Counted from the first letter of the stretch, positions 1 through 8,812 are shown. The stretch is DNA of 64,000 bases from Amycolatopsis sp. DSM 110486 (GCF_019468465.1 NZ_CP080519.1:9975001-10039000), one strand, 5' to 3'. Notes: generated from the letters alone by a model not told the origin. Numbers and translations: made by a program.

Positions 1-743
1 GTACGGGCGGTGCCGGCAGAGCCGGTGAAGTACAGGCAACGCACGGCCGGGTTGACGTAAAATTCCTCGGCGACCTCGGCCGCAGCCGGTCCGGCGTGAG
101 TTACGACGTTGACCGTCCCCGCAGGGAACCCAGCGTCCCGCATGATCTCCGCGACAAGCAGTCCCGCTGTAACGGGCGCTTCTTCGGACGGCTTGAGAAC
201 CACCGTGTTACCGGCGGCCAGTGGAGCGATGACGGCGCGCCAGGCCAGCACATGCGCGCCGTTCCAGGGGGTGAAGCTGGCGACCACTCCGAGCGGTCGA
301 CGTTCGGCCGTGGACATGGTGTGGGGGTGTTCGGTTCGCAACATCTCGCCTGAAGGCCGGTACACCCAACCCGAAGCGTGCCGCAGCTGCGAGACCGACC
401 AGCCAATCTGATACAGCGCGAATGCCCGTCCCGCCCCGGTTTCCAGAGCCAGCGCCTCGGCGACGTCATCGGCACGCTCCTCCAGCAGGTCAGCTGCACG
501 AAGAAACAACCGCTGCTTGACCCCTGGCGCCGTCGCCGCCCACTCCGGCTGGGCCGCGGCCGCGGCAGCAATAGCAGCGGCCGCGTCCGGCCGCCCGCCC
601 GCCGGCACTTCTGCGAAGACACTCCCGTCAAAAGGATTACGACTCTCGATAGTCTCACCACCGACGGCGTCGACCCAGGCGTCGCCGACAAGCATTCGGT
701 GGCGCCGCACGGCACCAGGAGCATTCGCGGTCGTCATGGTCAT
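1..743 (-). CDS. Aldehyde dehydrogenase (N-terminal part, runs off window)
   Basis: NAD(P)-dependent aldehyde dehydrogenase that would oxidise an aldehyde to its acid. The frame is open from the start to the window edge, so only about 247 residues are present and the catalytic Cys region is missing. The translation shows RNPFDGSVFAEVP near the N-terminus, a Rossmann-side PWNGAHVLAWRAVIAPLAAG segment, VVLKPSEEAP and FTGSAGTAR, all typical of the family. The PWN(A/G) segment resembles aromatic aldehyde (benzaldehyde/vanillin-type) dehydrogenases, which would fit the aromatic-degradation genes downstream, but substrate is inferred. Two in-frame ATGs (743 and 737) are possible starts. The AraC-type gene at 992-2017 lies upstream on the same strand and is a candidate regulator. 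Confidence 0.9.
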   Translation of the reverse strand, partial: MTMTTANAPGAVRRHRMLVGDAWVDAVGGETIESRNPFDGSVFAEVPAGGRPDAAAAIAAAAAAQPEWAATAPGVKQRLFLRAADLLEERADDVAEALALETGAGRAFALYQIGWSVSQLRHASGWVYRPSGEMLRTEHPHTMSTAERRPLGVVASFTPWNGAHVLAWRAVIAPLAAGNTVVLKPSEEAPVTAGLLVAEIMRDAGFPAGTVNVVTHAGPAAAEVAEEFYVNPAVRCLYFTGSAGTAR

Positions 744-813
744 GCAGCACTCCACGTCGTCATCTTGAAGCCAATTCACAGACACCGCGATTGTGACCAA
801 ACTCAACGAACCT

Positions 814-865
814 GACAATCCGCTTCACGTCGAACTATCCGCATCACGAGCACGGCGCAGTCGGC
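814..865. repeat. Direct repeat, copy 1 (duplicate of AraC gene 3' end)
   Basis: About 52 bases that closely resemble 981-1034, which contains the stop codon and last codons of the AraC gene. Both share GACAATCC, TATCCGCATCAC and GCACGGCG in the same order and orientation. It lies in the 248-bp gap before the aldehyde dehydrogenase. It looks like a leftover of a duplicated or recombined gene end; no function is evident. Confidence 0.6.
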
Positions 866-980
866 GGGTACGGCGGGGCTGACACCATCCTCGTCGAGCC
901 GGCAAACGTGGCGGCGTTTGTTGCCAAGCGCAGCGGCGCCTGGCGCGACGAAGCAAGAAGCGACCACTGCCGACCAAACC

Positions 981-1034
981 GACAATCCTCTTTACACGCG
1001 AGTATCCGCATCACGCGCACGGCGAGCAGTCGCC
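981..1034. repeat. Direct repeat, copy 2 (overlaps AraC gene 3' end)
   Basis: Second copy of the 52-54 base direct repeat whose first copy is at 814-865. It includes the final codons and the TAA stop of the AraC regulator on the minus strand. The copies differ by a few substitutions and a small indel. Confidence 0.6.
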
Positions 1035-2017
1035 AACGTCATTGACGGGAGAACACCGAATCGACGACGGTAGGCAATGCCAAACCTGCCGAGGTGAGTG
1101 AACCCAGCCCGATAGGCGACCTCGGCCACCGTGTCGCCCGCATCCCGCGACAAGTCGCCGTGAACCCGATCCAACCGCAGGTCCCGGAGGTAGACAGAAG
1201 GTGGCACACCGAGGACACGGCGGAATCCATCTTGCAGCGCACGTGTGCTCAATCCGTGCCGATGAGCAAGCTCCGGAATGCTCGGCCGGGCCGGGAGCGC
1301 GTGCAACTCCTCGGCTACACGAAGGATCAGGGCTCGGTCGTCGTCGGGCCCACGATACAGCTCAGCAGCGAGGTCGTGGGGCTGCGACAACAGGAGCGTC
1401 GAGACCAGCGCGTCCTCGATCAGTCGTCCAGTTTCGGCAGGAACAGTGCCGCGAGCGCATCGATCCACTGTGGCCGAAGCAAACGCCAGGGCGCGCATCC
1501 ACTCGGCAGGGCCGGGTGTCGTGAGCGCGAACCGCACCCGCAGGTTGGCACCGCGCCCGCGACCAAGCCCACGCATGTGCCGTTGCATCGCTCCCAAGGG
1601 GATCTTCGCAACGAGTTCCGCGCTATCCCCAGCGAAGCGCATGTTCAGCCCGTCTCCGGGTCCGACAACCGCCCCCGAACCAGGCGGGACGCCGACAGCA
1701 GCACCGTCTTTGGCGATGTCGAGGCGTCCCCGCAACGGCATCAGCAGCATGTAGTAGTCCAGCGGTGCAGTGGACTCGATCACGACTTCTCCGGCGTACT
1801 CCTTGTAACCAACGGTCACCGCGCCGACGTCGACAGCATGCAGCCGGGTCGCGAACGGGATCGCGCCAACCGGCCGAAGCCGGTGCGGCGACAGAGCTCG
1901 TGTCCCATCGCGTGCGGCGCTGCAAGGGTCGCTGGTCACGAAGACCGGGTACCTGCACAACGGCGCCAGCTGACTTCGGCGACTTGCTGCAGCGCAACCG
2001 CCGCCGCTGCCGTTCAT
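992..2017 (-). CDS. AraC family transcriptional regulator
   Basis: DNA-binding regulator of 341 residues. The N-terminal half (about 50-220) looks like the AraC-binding-like sensor domain found in regulators of aromatic catabolism. The C-terminal ~100 residues carry the two helix-turn-helix motifs, including SIPELAHRHGLSTRALQDGFRR and AEVAYRAGFTHLGRF followed by YRRRFGVLPS. The ATG start is supported by GGAGG four bases upstream. It lies upstream of the aldehyde dehydrogenase on the same strand and probably controls it or a neighbouring pathway. Effector unknown. Confidence 0.9.
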   Translation of the reverse strand: MNGSGGGCAAASRRSQLAPLCRYPVFVTSDPCSAARDGTRALSPHRLRPVGAIPFATRLHAVDVGAVTVGYKEYAGEVVIESTAPLDYYMLLMPLRGRLDIAKDGAAVGVPPGSGAVVGPGDGLNMRFAGDSAELVAKIPLGAMQRHMRGLGRGRGANLRVRFALTTPGPAEWMRALAFASATVDRCARGTVPAETGRLIEDALVSTLLLSQPHDLAAELYRGPDDDRALILRVAEELHALPARPSIPELAHRHGLSTRALQDGFRRVLGVPPSVYLRDLRLDRVHGDLSRDAGDTVAEVAYRAGFTHLGRFGIAYRRRFGVLPSMTLATARRARDADTRV

Positions 2018-2273
2018 AATTCCTCCGATTCCGCCAACCGGGCCTGCCTGTCAGGACCAAGGTCAGCACCACGGGCTACCGGGCCAGCCGGTTCCTTCGA
2101 GCTACGAGACACCTGTGGCCGGATCGAGGCGTGCTGCGAACCGAGCCGCGAAGTCGGTTCGGTGTTCCGTTCGAGTCTACCGATCATCGGCACGCAGAGT
2201 GCTCCCACAACTACCGGTAACGGCAAAGGGCACCGCCGGTCTCTGTTCACGAGCGCGCTCCTGAATTCGGACG

Positions 2274-3200
2274 TCAACGAGGTGCGAAGGGGATTTCCGG
2301 ATGCCGCTGGACCGTCGCTTTCGGACCTCGGGCGGTCTCGAGGAAGGCGACGACGGCCGGGTTCGTCTCGTCGGTGCGGTGGACGAGCGAGAATTCGGCC
2401 TTCGCCCCGAATCCGGACAGCGCGCGGTAGACGACGCTCGGTACCGCGATCCGGTCGACCCCGTCCGGAACCAGCGCGATGCCGACCCCCGCAGCGACGA
2501 GCTCGAGCACGCTGAGCGTGCTGCCGGCGCGGTGGCGCGTCGGTTCGACATCGAGGCCGAGACGCGCCCTCAGAGCGTCGGGGATCGGATCTTCGTGCGT
2601 GCCGGTCGCGTACCCGATCAACTCGGGACCGCGCAACGCCTCAGCAGGAACGACATCGTGCACGGCGAGGGGATGGTGGCTGGGCAAGGCGAGGAGGAAA
2701 TCTGCCGAATACACCGGTTCGGCCCTCAGCCCCGTCCCGCCGCCGTGCTCTGGTGACGCGCTGTACCCAACGTCCAGCTCGTTGGCGCGGATCGAGTCAT
2801 GCTGCTGCGTCGGGCTCGCCTCCTGTAGCTCGATCCGGACCCGCGGGTAGGTCTCGTGGTAACTGCGCAGGCAGTCGGTCAACACACCGCCAAACACCGT
2901 GGCACCCGAAAAGCCGATCCGCACGCTTCCGGTCTCGCCGCCCAGGACGAGCCGCGCGGTGGCCTTCGCACGCTCGCTCAGAGCGAGGACGCGACGCGCC
3001 TCGGAGAGAAAAGCCACGCCCGCCGCAGTGAGCTGAACGCTTCGGGGACCCCGGTCGAACAACGGACCGCCCAGTTCGTCTTCCAGCGCCTTGATCTGCA
3101 TGCTGAGCGTCGGCTGGACCACGTGCAACCGCCGGGCGGCGCTGCTGAAGCCACCTTCCTCGGCGACGGCCACGAAGTACCGGAGATGCCGAAGTTCCAT
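2274..3200 (-). CDS. LysR family transcriptional regulator
   Basis: A 308-residue LysR regulator. I chose the ATG at 3200 because it gives the canonical LysR opening (MELRHLRYFVAVAEEGGFSS) and has GGAGG upstream; a longer open frame upstream is out of character. The N-terminal winged HTH (residues 1-60, VVQPTLSMQIKALEDELGG) is followed by a periplasmic-binding-type effector domain. It is divergent from the amidohydrolase at 3346, the usual LysR/target arrangement, so it likely controls that gene through the 145-bp intergenic region, which contains GATC-rich dyad sequence. The effector is probably an aromatic acid (inference). Confidence 0.92.
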   Translation of the reverse strand: MELRHLRYFVAVAEEGGFSSAARRLHVVQPTLSMQIKALEDELGGPLFDRGPRSVQLTAAGVAFLSEARRVLALSERAKATARLVLGGETGSVRIGFSGATVFGGVLTDCLRSYHETYPRVRIELQEASPTQQHDSIRANELDVGYSASPEHGGGTGLRAEPVYSADFLLALPSHHPLAVHDVVPAEALRGPELIGYATGTHEDPIPDALRARLGLDVEPTRHRAGSTLSVLELVAAGVGIALVPDGVDRIAVPSVVYRALSGFGAKAEFSLVHRTDETNPAVVAFLETARGPKATVQRHPEIPFAPR

Positions 3201-3345
3201 TCCGCCTCCACACCAGCAGCCGCCATCAGCGGCACCGATCGAGTGATCAGATCCAACTGTTTGACCTTGTGCCCCGCCACGTCGAGTCTGGAGTGGAGGA
3301 TCCGGCAAAGTTCACCGTCCACGTCGCGCGAGTCAGAGGTTTCCC

Positions 3346-4353
3346 ATGCGCATCATCACACTCGAAGAGCATTTCGCCGACCCCGCGATCGCCTCGGCGT
3401 CGGCGAAGACAACCCTCGAGCTGAGCCCCGGCTTCGCAGCCGCATACGCAGCCGACAGCGGCCTACCCTACTCACCCTCCCCCGAAATCCTCATGGACAT
3501 CGGCGCGGCACGGGTGGCAGATATGGACCGCGCCGGCATCACGATGCAGGTGCTGTCGTGCCTGGCCCAGTTCCTGCCGGCTGACGTCGCCGAGGGGCTG
3601 ACCCGCGCTGCCAACGACCGCGCCGCCGCGGCGATGCGGAATTTCCCTGGCCGGTTCTCCGCGTTCGCGGCATTGCCCACGGCTGTGCCCGAGATCGCCG
3701 GCGACGAGCTGCGGCGATGTGTGTCCGAGCTGGGTTTCGTCGGCACAATGATCATGGGGCGCACCGACGGCGAGTTCCTCGACCAGCCACGGTTCGATCC
3801 CATCTTGCGCGCCGCATCGGATCTCGGTGTCCCGATCTACCTGCACCCGACCCCGCCGCCGCGCGCGACGAGCGCGGAAAACTACGACGGCCTCGCGCTC
3901 CCGGTCACGACTCGGCTGCAGACCGCGGCCTGGGGCTGGCACCAGGAAACCGCCGTCCACTTCCTGCACCTGGCCTTCGCTGGCGTCCTCGACCGCTTCC
4001 CCGACCTGCAGTTCATCCTCGGGCACTGGGGTGAGATGATCCCCTTCTACCTCGACCGGATCGACGAAGCCCTCCCCCAGTCGGCAACGGGGCTCAACCG
4101 GACCTTCCGCGACTACTTTCTCGGCAACGTCTTCATCACCCCGAGCGGCATGTTCAGCCAAGCCCAGCTGCGGTACTGCATCGACACCGTCGGAGTCGAC
4201 CGGATCCTCTACGCCGTCGACTATCCGTTCATCGGCAACGAGGGCGCAGTTGCATTCCTCCAGGACGCGCCGATCTCAGATGAGGACAAGGAGAAGATCG
4301 CGCACCGCAACACCGAGCGCCTGCTCGGGCTCGACTGCGCTACTGCGAGCTGA
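3346..4353 (+). CDS. Amidohydrolase 2 / ACMSD-family decarboxylase
   Basis: A 335-residue TIM-barrel metal enzyme of the aminocarboxymuconate-semialdehyde decarboxylase / gamma-resorcylate decarboxylase family. Visible motifs are the opening TLEEHF (the E-x-H variant of the H-x-H metal site), YLHPTPPP, HFLHLAFAGVLDRFPDLQFILGHWGE carrying the metal-binding and catalytic His, and YAVDYPF with the conserved Asp. Family members non-oxidatively decarboxylate hydroxybenzoates or related acids using Zn or Mn; the exact substrate cannot be read from the sequence. It is divergent from a LysR regulator and stands alone, with a large inverted repeat 144 bases downstream. Confidence 0.88.
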   Translation: MRIITLEEHFADPAIASASAKTTLELSPGFAAAYAADSGLPYSPSPEILMDIGAARVADMDRAGITMQVLSCLAQFLPADVAEGLTRAANDRAAAAMRNFPGRFSAFAALPTAVPEIAGDELRRCVSELGFVGTMIMGRTDGEFLDQPRFDPILRAASDLGVPIYLHPTPPPRATSAENYDGLALPVTTRLQTAAWGWHQETAVHFLHLAFAGVLDRFPDLQFILGHWGEMIPFYLDRIDEALPQSATGLNRTFRDYFLGNVFITPSGMFSQAQLRYCIDTVGVDRILYAVDYPFIGNEGAVAFLQDAPISDEDKEKIAHRNTERLLGLDCATAS

Positions 4354-4496
4354 CACCAGGATCTTGCGCGAAGCCTGCATTGCGGCCGGCGAATGAAAGT
4401 TCCGGACCGACCGGCGATAGACCACGCTGCCGTGCCGTTCGCCAATCCCCGTGCGGACAAGGCGAGCAACCGCATTGTTGTCCCCGATGGGCGGCG

Positions 4497-4563
4497 CGAT
4501 GCGCTCCGGTAGCCGCCTGGGCAAGCTGCACATCGCCGGCCCCGCGGCTACCGGAGCGCATCG
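4497..4563. terminator. 20-bp perfect inverted repeat between convergent genes
   Basis: Two perfectly complementary 20-base arms (4497-4516 and 4544-4563) with a 27-base spacer lie between the convergent amidohydrolase and dioxygenase genes. The arms contain GCTCCGGTAGC and GCTACCGGAGC. There is no T-tract after either arm, so this is either a bidirectional hairpin terminator of the actinobacterial type or another structured element. Confidence 0.65.
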
Positions 4564-4631
4564 ATTCTCCGCTCGCTGACGACGGTCGGCGATCATCGCG
4601 CCGGCCCGTCGTCACTACGCTGCGCGAGGTG

Positions 4632-5555
4632 TCAGCCGGGTGCGTGTGCTCCGGTCATCAGCGCAGCAAGGTCGTCCGGGTGCAGGAACGACGGGGGTGG
4701 CGGTGGGCCCCAGTTGAACAAGCCTTTCGCACCTTCGAAGGCCTCTGGCTTCCACAGCTGGTCTTCGAGGATGCAGTCGAGGTCGCTGTAGTACTCCGAG
4801 AAATTGCCCGCGGGGTCCTTGAGGTACCAGAAGAAGTTGGACCCGGCGTGGTGGCGGCCCAGGCCCCAGATGTGCCGTTCGGGATGGTCCTCCAGCATGC
4901 GGGTGGCGCCACGGCCGACCTCGTCGACGTCGTCGACTTGCCAGGAGGTGTGGTGCAGAAAGCTCACGGGCGCCTTGAGCAGCAGCAGGTTGTGGTGGTC
5001 GGTCGAGCAGCGCAGAAACGCCCCGGTGTCCTTGATCAGGTCGCTTACTTTGAAGCCGACGCCCTCGACGAAGAACCGGTGCGACATCACGAAGTCAGTC
5101 GTGCCGATCACGACGTGGCCGAGCTTGCGCGGTTTGATCGGGTTCGTGCGCAGCACCCCGTTGGCCCGGGCGCCGGCCCTCTCGATGCGGCCCGGGCCGT
5201 TGTACACCGTGGCCGGAGTCTCGGGCTGGCGCAGGCGGGGCAGGACTTCGAGCGTGACCTCGACTCCGCCGACCGGGTCGATCGCCGTCAGCCGCCCGGC
5301 GCCACGCGTGACAACAGCCTCCACCGCGCGCAGCGTGGCTTCGGCGCGGTCGAGGTCATCGGGGTCGTCGACGCCCACGGTGAACGACACCAGCCGCCGC
5401 ATCGGCGAGTCGACCAGCCGCAGCTGGTTCCCGCCGTCCACAGTGGAGAACCAGCCGTTGCCGCCGGGTGTGAGCCCGAATTCCGTGTAGTAGGCCGCGG
5501 TCTCGGCGACGTTCGGGACGCCGATCACGACCGCCGCCATCTTGTGCAATGCCAC
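4632..5555 (-). CDS. Extradiol ring-cleavage dioxygenase (VOC superfamily)
   Basis: A 307-residue two-domain vicinal-oxygen-chelate protein. The C-terminal domain shows the 2-His-1-Glu Fe(II) facial triad: His in LGHVVIGTTD, His in FLHHTSWQVDD and Glu in GNFSEYYSD. It would cleave a catechol-type ring next to the hydroxyls. The GTG start at 5555 has AAGGAG seven bases upstream and gives ALHKMAAVVIGVPN; a longer upstream frame is Arg-rich non-protein-like sequence. It is the last gene of the minus-strand operon with the FAH enzyme and two-component monooxygenase, which supplies the expected hydroxylate-cleave-hydrolyse order. Confidence 0.9.
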   Translation of the reverse strand: MALHKMAAVVIGVPNVAETAAYYTEFGLTPGGNGWFSTVDGGNQLRLVDSPMRRLVSFTVGVDDPDDLDRAEATLRAVEAVVTRGAGRLTAIDPVGGVEVTLEVLPRLRQPETPATVYNGPGRIERAGARANGVLRTNPIKPRKLGHVVIGTTDFVMSHRFFVEGVGFKVSDLIKDTGAFLRCSTDHHNLLLLKAPVSFLHHTSWQVDDVDEVGRGATRMLEDHPERHIWGLGRHHAGSNFFWYLKDPAGNFSEYYSDLDCILEDQLWKPEAFEGAKGLFNWGPPPPPSFLHPDDLAALMTGAHAPG

Positions 5556-5581
5556 AGTTTCTGCTCCTTCGCCGTCCGGTG

Positions 5582-6427
5582 TCAGGCGTCCGCGCCGACG
5601 AGCACGTGCCGCATTTCGCCGATCCCGCGCACGTAGCTGGTCAGCACGTCGCCGGGCTTGAGGAACCACTTCGGGGTGCGGGCCATCCCCACCCCAGCCG
5701 GCGTACCGGTGAAGATCACGTCGCCCGGATACAGTGTCACGACCTCGGACAGCCGCGCGATGAGCTCGGGGATCGGGAACACCAGGTCCCGGGTCCGGCC
5801 CTTTTGCACCTGCTCGCCGTTGACCGAGCAGCCCAGCTCGAGGTCGTCAGGGTCGGCCAGTTCGTCCGGGGTGACCAGCCACGGACCGATGGGCGAGAAC
5901 CCGGGGAACGACTTCCCGAGTCCGAACTGCGGCGCCGGGCCGCTCATCTGCACGGTCCGGTCCGACAAGTCCTGGCCGACCGAGAGGCCGGCCACGTGCG
6001 ACCAGGCATCGGCCACCGGGATCCGGTGCCCGCCCATGCCGATCACCGCGACGAGTTCAACCTCCCAGTCGACCGTGTCGCTGTTGAGCGTCACTTCGCC
6101 GTGGGCTCCGGTGAAGCTCGAGACGTATTTGGGGAACACCGTCGGCGAGTCCGGTACCGCGAACGAGGCTTCGGACGCGTGGTCGCGGTAGTTGAGCCCG
6201 ATGGCGAACACCTGCCGCGGGGCCGGGCACGGTGGGCCCAGCCGGGCTTCGTCCACAGTGAACACGGCGTCGGCGGCATGGTGCTGCGCGAGCGCACGCA
6301 GTTCGTCCCAGACACCGAACAGCTCGGCCCCGGCCGAGGGCAGTTTCCCGCCGCTCGCACGGTGCACGTCGAGCACTCCCCCGGGTACCGCCAGCACCGC
6401 GCGGCCGTCGAGATAGCCGATTTTCAT
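5582..6427 (-). CDS. Fumarylacetoacetate hydrolase family protein
   Basis: A 281-residue FAH-fold enzyme, acting on C-C bonds of ring-cleavage products (hydrolase, decarboxylase or isomerase). The start MKIGYLDGR is chosen because the ATG overlaps the stop of the upstream gene as ATGA; a longer frame running to 7111 is an artefact crossing the RibB-like gene. Family motifs are FAIGLNYRDHASE, the metal-binding E-x-E in DWEVELVAVIG, and IFTGTPAGVG. It ends 26 bases before the dioxygenase start, so the two are co-transcribed. It probably processes the product of that dioxygenase (inference). Confidence 0.92.
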   Translation of the reverse strand: MKIGYLDGRAVLAVPGGVLDVHRASGGKLPSAGAELFGVWDELRALAQHHAADAVFTVDEARLGPPCPAPRQVFAIGLNYRDHASEASFAVPDSPTVFPKYVSSFTGAHGEVTLNSDTVDWEVELVAVIGMGGHRIPVADAWSHVAGLSVGQDLSDRTVQMSGPAPQFGLGKSFPGFSPIGPWLVTPDELADPDDLELGCSVNGEQVQKGRTRDLVFPIPELIARLSEVVTLYPGDVIFTGTPAGVGMARTPKWFLKPGDVLTSYVRGIGEMRHVLVGADA

Positions 6428-7111
6428 GAAGGTCCTCTCATCCGGGCCGTCGGCACGGGTTCGTCCAGCGCGGCCAGTTCGTACTCCACGACGTCGGTCA
6501 GCGAAACGCACACCAATCCGTGTGCCGCCGCGAACGCCGCCGTTTCGGTGCCTTCGCACAGCCGCGTCGGGTCCGCCGGGCTGACCACCTCGGCGAGCAC
6601 GGCCGCGGGCGCCAGGCCTGCCAGCTCGGTGAGCCGCACTGCGGCCTCGGCTCGGCCCACCCGCTCCAGCACCCGACCGTCGGCCGCCCGCAACGGGATG
6701 AGGTGCCCCGGCCGCACACGGTCTTCGGGCGTGGTCGTGGGATCGGCGAGCAGCCGGGCACCACGCGCCCGATCGCGCGCGGAAATTCCCGTCGTCGTGC
6801 CCTCGGCCGCGTCGAACGTCACGCAGTAGTCCGGCGCCGAACGGTCCTCGGGCGGGCACATCGGTGGAAGCCGCAGCTGTGCGCAGCGCGCCGTCGGGAG
6901 CGCCACACACACCAGCCCAGAGGAATGTTCGACGACGAACGTCATCGCTCCCGTAACCGTCTTCTCGGCCGCGAACACCAGCACGCCGAGCCCGCCGGCG
7001 AGGTCGTCGGCCAGCACGATCGCGTGCCCGCGTGCCAGTTCGTCCAGAGCGCGCGAGACTCGCGCGGATCGGGTCGGCGTCGATGCCGACTTCCGTCGCC
7101 ACCACTGTCAC
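6424..7111 (-). pseudogene. RibB-like (DHBP synthase) gene, apparent frameshift, degenerate active site
   Basis: The body (7017 down to 6424, 197 residues) resembles 3,4-dihydroxy-2-butanone-4-phosphate synthase: LVFAAEK, TGISARDRA, LLADP and RPGHLIPLRA are preserved. The best translation start (GTG 7111, after AGGAGG, giving TVVATEVGIDADPIRAS) is in another frame. The frames join only if one base is removed in the alternating run gcgcgcg at 7049-7055. The Mg/catalytic features of true RibB are missing: the acidic D-x-E-D-R-E-N-E-G-D loop reads ADDLAGGLGV, and the second metal His is Arg (ERVGRAEAAV). It sits between the YCII gene and the FAH gene, overlapping the latter by ATGA. It could be a repurposed paralogue with a sequencing error, or a pseudogene. 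Confidence 0.6.
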
Positions 7112-7151
7112 ATGGTCACCTCCTGCTCGTCCGGCGGGCTCGAGCGGGCCG

Positions 7152-7550
7152 TCAGCTGATCTTCGGCCGGCCGCCCGAGTAGAACAGCTGCACCGAAAAG
7201 GTGCCCTCGTTCAGCAGCCACAACCGGACGCGAAAGCTGCGAGCACCGGACTGGTGCATGGGATCGGCCTCCGCGAACTTCGTCGCCTCTTCCAGCGAGC
7301 TCGCGCGGTAGACGAACATGCCTTCGCCGTGCCACTCCTGCAGGTCGTCGCTGGCGAAGGGACCGGCGGCGAACATGACGCCGTCAAGCTCCATTTTGGT
7401 CTGGTACTCGACGTGCGGGTCGAGGTTCTCCAGCACCGGGCCGAGCCCGTTCGTCGGCGTCGAGAACACCACGTAGAGCTGCTTGGCCAGCAGCTCGTGC
7501 GTCTCGGAGTACTCGACGAGGTCCTGCCACGGCATGCGCGGTTCGGTCAT
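7152..7550 (-). CDS. YCII-related protein
   Basis: A 132-residue alpha/beta ferredoxin-like (dimeric barrel) protein of the YciI/muconolactone-isomerase-like type. The start MTEPRMPWQDL at 7550 follows GGAG; earlier in-frame codons are unlikely. The segment GMFVYRASSLEEATKFAEADPMHQSGARSFRVRLW is the typical YCII core with the conserved D-P-x-H-x-x-G-x-R pattern. It sits 47 bases after the monooxygenase and just before the RibB-like gene, so it probably isomerises or dehydrates an intermediate of the same aromatic pathway. Activity is not predictable from sequence. Confidence 0.85.
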   Translation of the reverse strand: MTEPRMPWQDLVEYSETHELLAKQLYVVFSTPTNGLGPVLENLDPHVEYQTKMELDGVMFAAGPFASDDLQEWHGEGMFVYRASSLEEATKFAEADPMHQSGARSFRVRLWLLNEGTFSVQLFYSGGRPKIS

Positions 7551-7597
7551 GACACTCCACTCCAGGGTGAGTTCGTTACTGTGGCGGGGAAATCCGG

Positions 7598-8812
7598 TCA
7601 CACGAGCGGGCTGACGCCCTCGTGGATACCCAGCAACGCCCGCCCGTAGACCTCGGCGCTGATCTCGGGGTTGCCGACGGCGTGGCGGCTGGCGACCTCG
7701 CTGTCGCGCCAGATGCGCTGCATCGGGCTCGACTCCGCGAAGCTCGACGCGCCGTGCGCGGTCACCAGCTCCCGGATGGCCTCGCGCGCCGTGACGATGG
7801 CCTGGCCGACGTCCATCCGCGCCTTCGCCCGCGCGGTGTAGTCGGGGAACACGCTGTTGTGGGCGTTCTCGTCGATCTCTGCCGCGGCGCGGTAGGCCAG
7901 CAGGTGCGCGGTGTCGATGAGCGACGCGGCCTTGGCCACTGCCAGCTGCACGACGGGCGCCTTTGTCTGGTTGTCATAGAACGTGTAGGAGATCCCGCGC
8001 TTGGGCGCCTTCTCCAGCACGAGGTCGAGCGCCGCCTGGGCCAGGCCGAGCTGCGGCCCCACGAGAATGATCGCGGCACCCGGCACGAACGCCGACCGAT
8101 AGAGAGCCTCGTCCTTGAACGGGGTGGCGACCTCGCCGAGAGTCATCTTCGGCACCGAGATGAACCGGTGCTCCGGGACGAAGACCTCGTCGGCCACCAG
8201 CGTGTTGGAACCGGTGCCGCGCATGCCGACGACGAACCAGGTGTCTTCGATGGTGAGCTCCGACATCGGGATCAGGACCATGCCCTGGTCGTAGGACTTG
8301 CCCTCACCCTCGACCGCCGGCGTGCCGACGAGCGCCCACTGCGAGTGCAGGCACCCCGAGGCCCAGCCCCACTTGCCCGTCACGACCAAGCCGCCCTCGA
8401 CCACCCTCGCGGTGGCGCTGGGCGCGAACACGCCCGCGACCCGGTTGCGCGGGTTCTCACCCCACACGTCCTCCTGCGCTTGCGCGCCCCAGAGCCCGGT
8501 GAACCACGCGCAGACGTTCATCAGGCTCGTCGCCCACGCCGTCGACCCGCAACCGCGCGCGAGCTCCCGTGTGACCTCCAGCTTCGTGCGGAAGTCGACC
8601 TCGAGGCCACCGAAGCGGCGCGGCTGCATGATGGTGAACAACCCCGCCTCCTCGATCAACCGGATGTTCTCCTCCGGCACCCGCCGCTCGTCCTCGGCGC
8701 GCTTCGCGTTCGCCGCCAGCAACGGCACGAGCTTTGCCGCGCGTTCGACAAGATCAGTGCGCAGCCGGCGGTCCTCGGCGGTCGCGCTCGGCCGGTCGAG
8801 AATGATGGACAT
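7598..8812 (-). CDS. Flavin-dependent monooxygenase, oxygenase component (acyl-CoA dehydrogenase fold)
   Basis: A 404-residue protein of the HsaA/HpaB-like class D flavoprotein monooxygenases, which use reduced flavin from a partner reductase to hydroxylate phenols. It has the acyl-CoA-dehydrogenase fold: N-terminal helices, a beta domain with TGKWGWASGC and DTWFVVGMRGTGSN, and a C-terminal helical domain with WRDSEVASRHAVGNPE. It lacks the acyl-CoA dehydrogenase catalytic Glu context. ATG 8812 is preferred because AAGGAG lies six bases before it. The flavin reductase at 8860-9357 immediately upstream is its evident partner. Substrate is probably a monophenol later cleaved by the dioxygenase. 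Confidence 0.9.
   Translation of the reverse strand: MSIILDRPSATAEDRRLRTDLVERAAKLVPLLAANAKRAEDERRVPEENIRLIEEAGLFTIMQPRRFGGLEVDFRTKLEVTRELARGCGSTAWATSLMNVCAWFTGLWGAQAQEDVWGENPRNRVAGVFAPSATARVVEGGLVVTGKWGWASGCLHSQWALVGTPAVEGEGKSYDQGMVLIPMSELTIEDTWFVVGMRGTGSNTLVADEVFVPEHRFISVPKMTLGEVATPFKDEALYRSAFVPGAAIILVGPQLGLAQAALDLVLEKAPKRGISYTFYDNQTKAPVVQLAVAKAASLIDTAHLLAYRAAAEIDENAHNSVFPDYTARAKARMDVGQAIVTAREAIRELVTAHGASSFAESSPMQRIWRDSEVASRHAVGNPEISAEVYGRALLGIHEGVSPLV

Noticed and set aside
1094..2515. Long plus-strand open frame (473 codons) across the AraC and LysR genes
   Set aside because: It is antisense to two well-supported genes, has no recognisable domain and an abnormal Arg/Ser/Gln composition.
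5582..7111. A continuous 509-codon minus-strand frame that could be read as one long FAH-domain protein
   Set aside because: Its first ~228 codons are Arg/Gly-rich out-of-frame translation of the RibB-like gene; the true FAH start is the ATG at 6427, coupled by ATGA.
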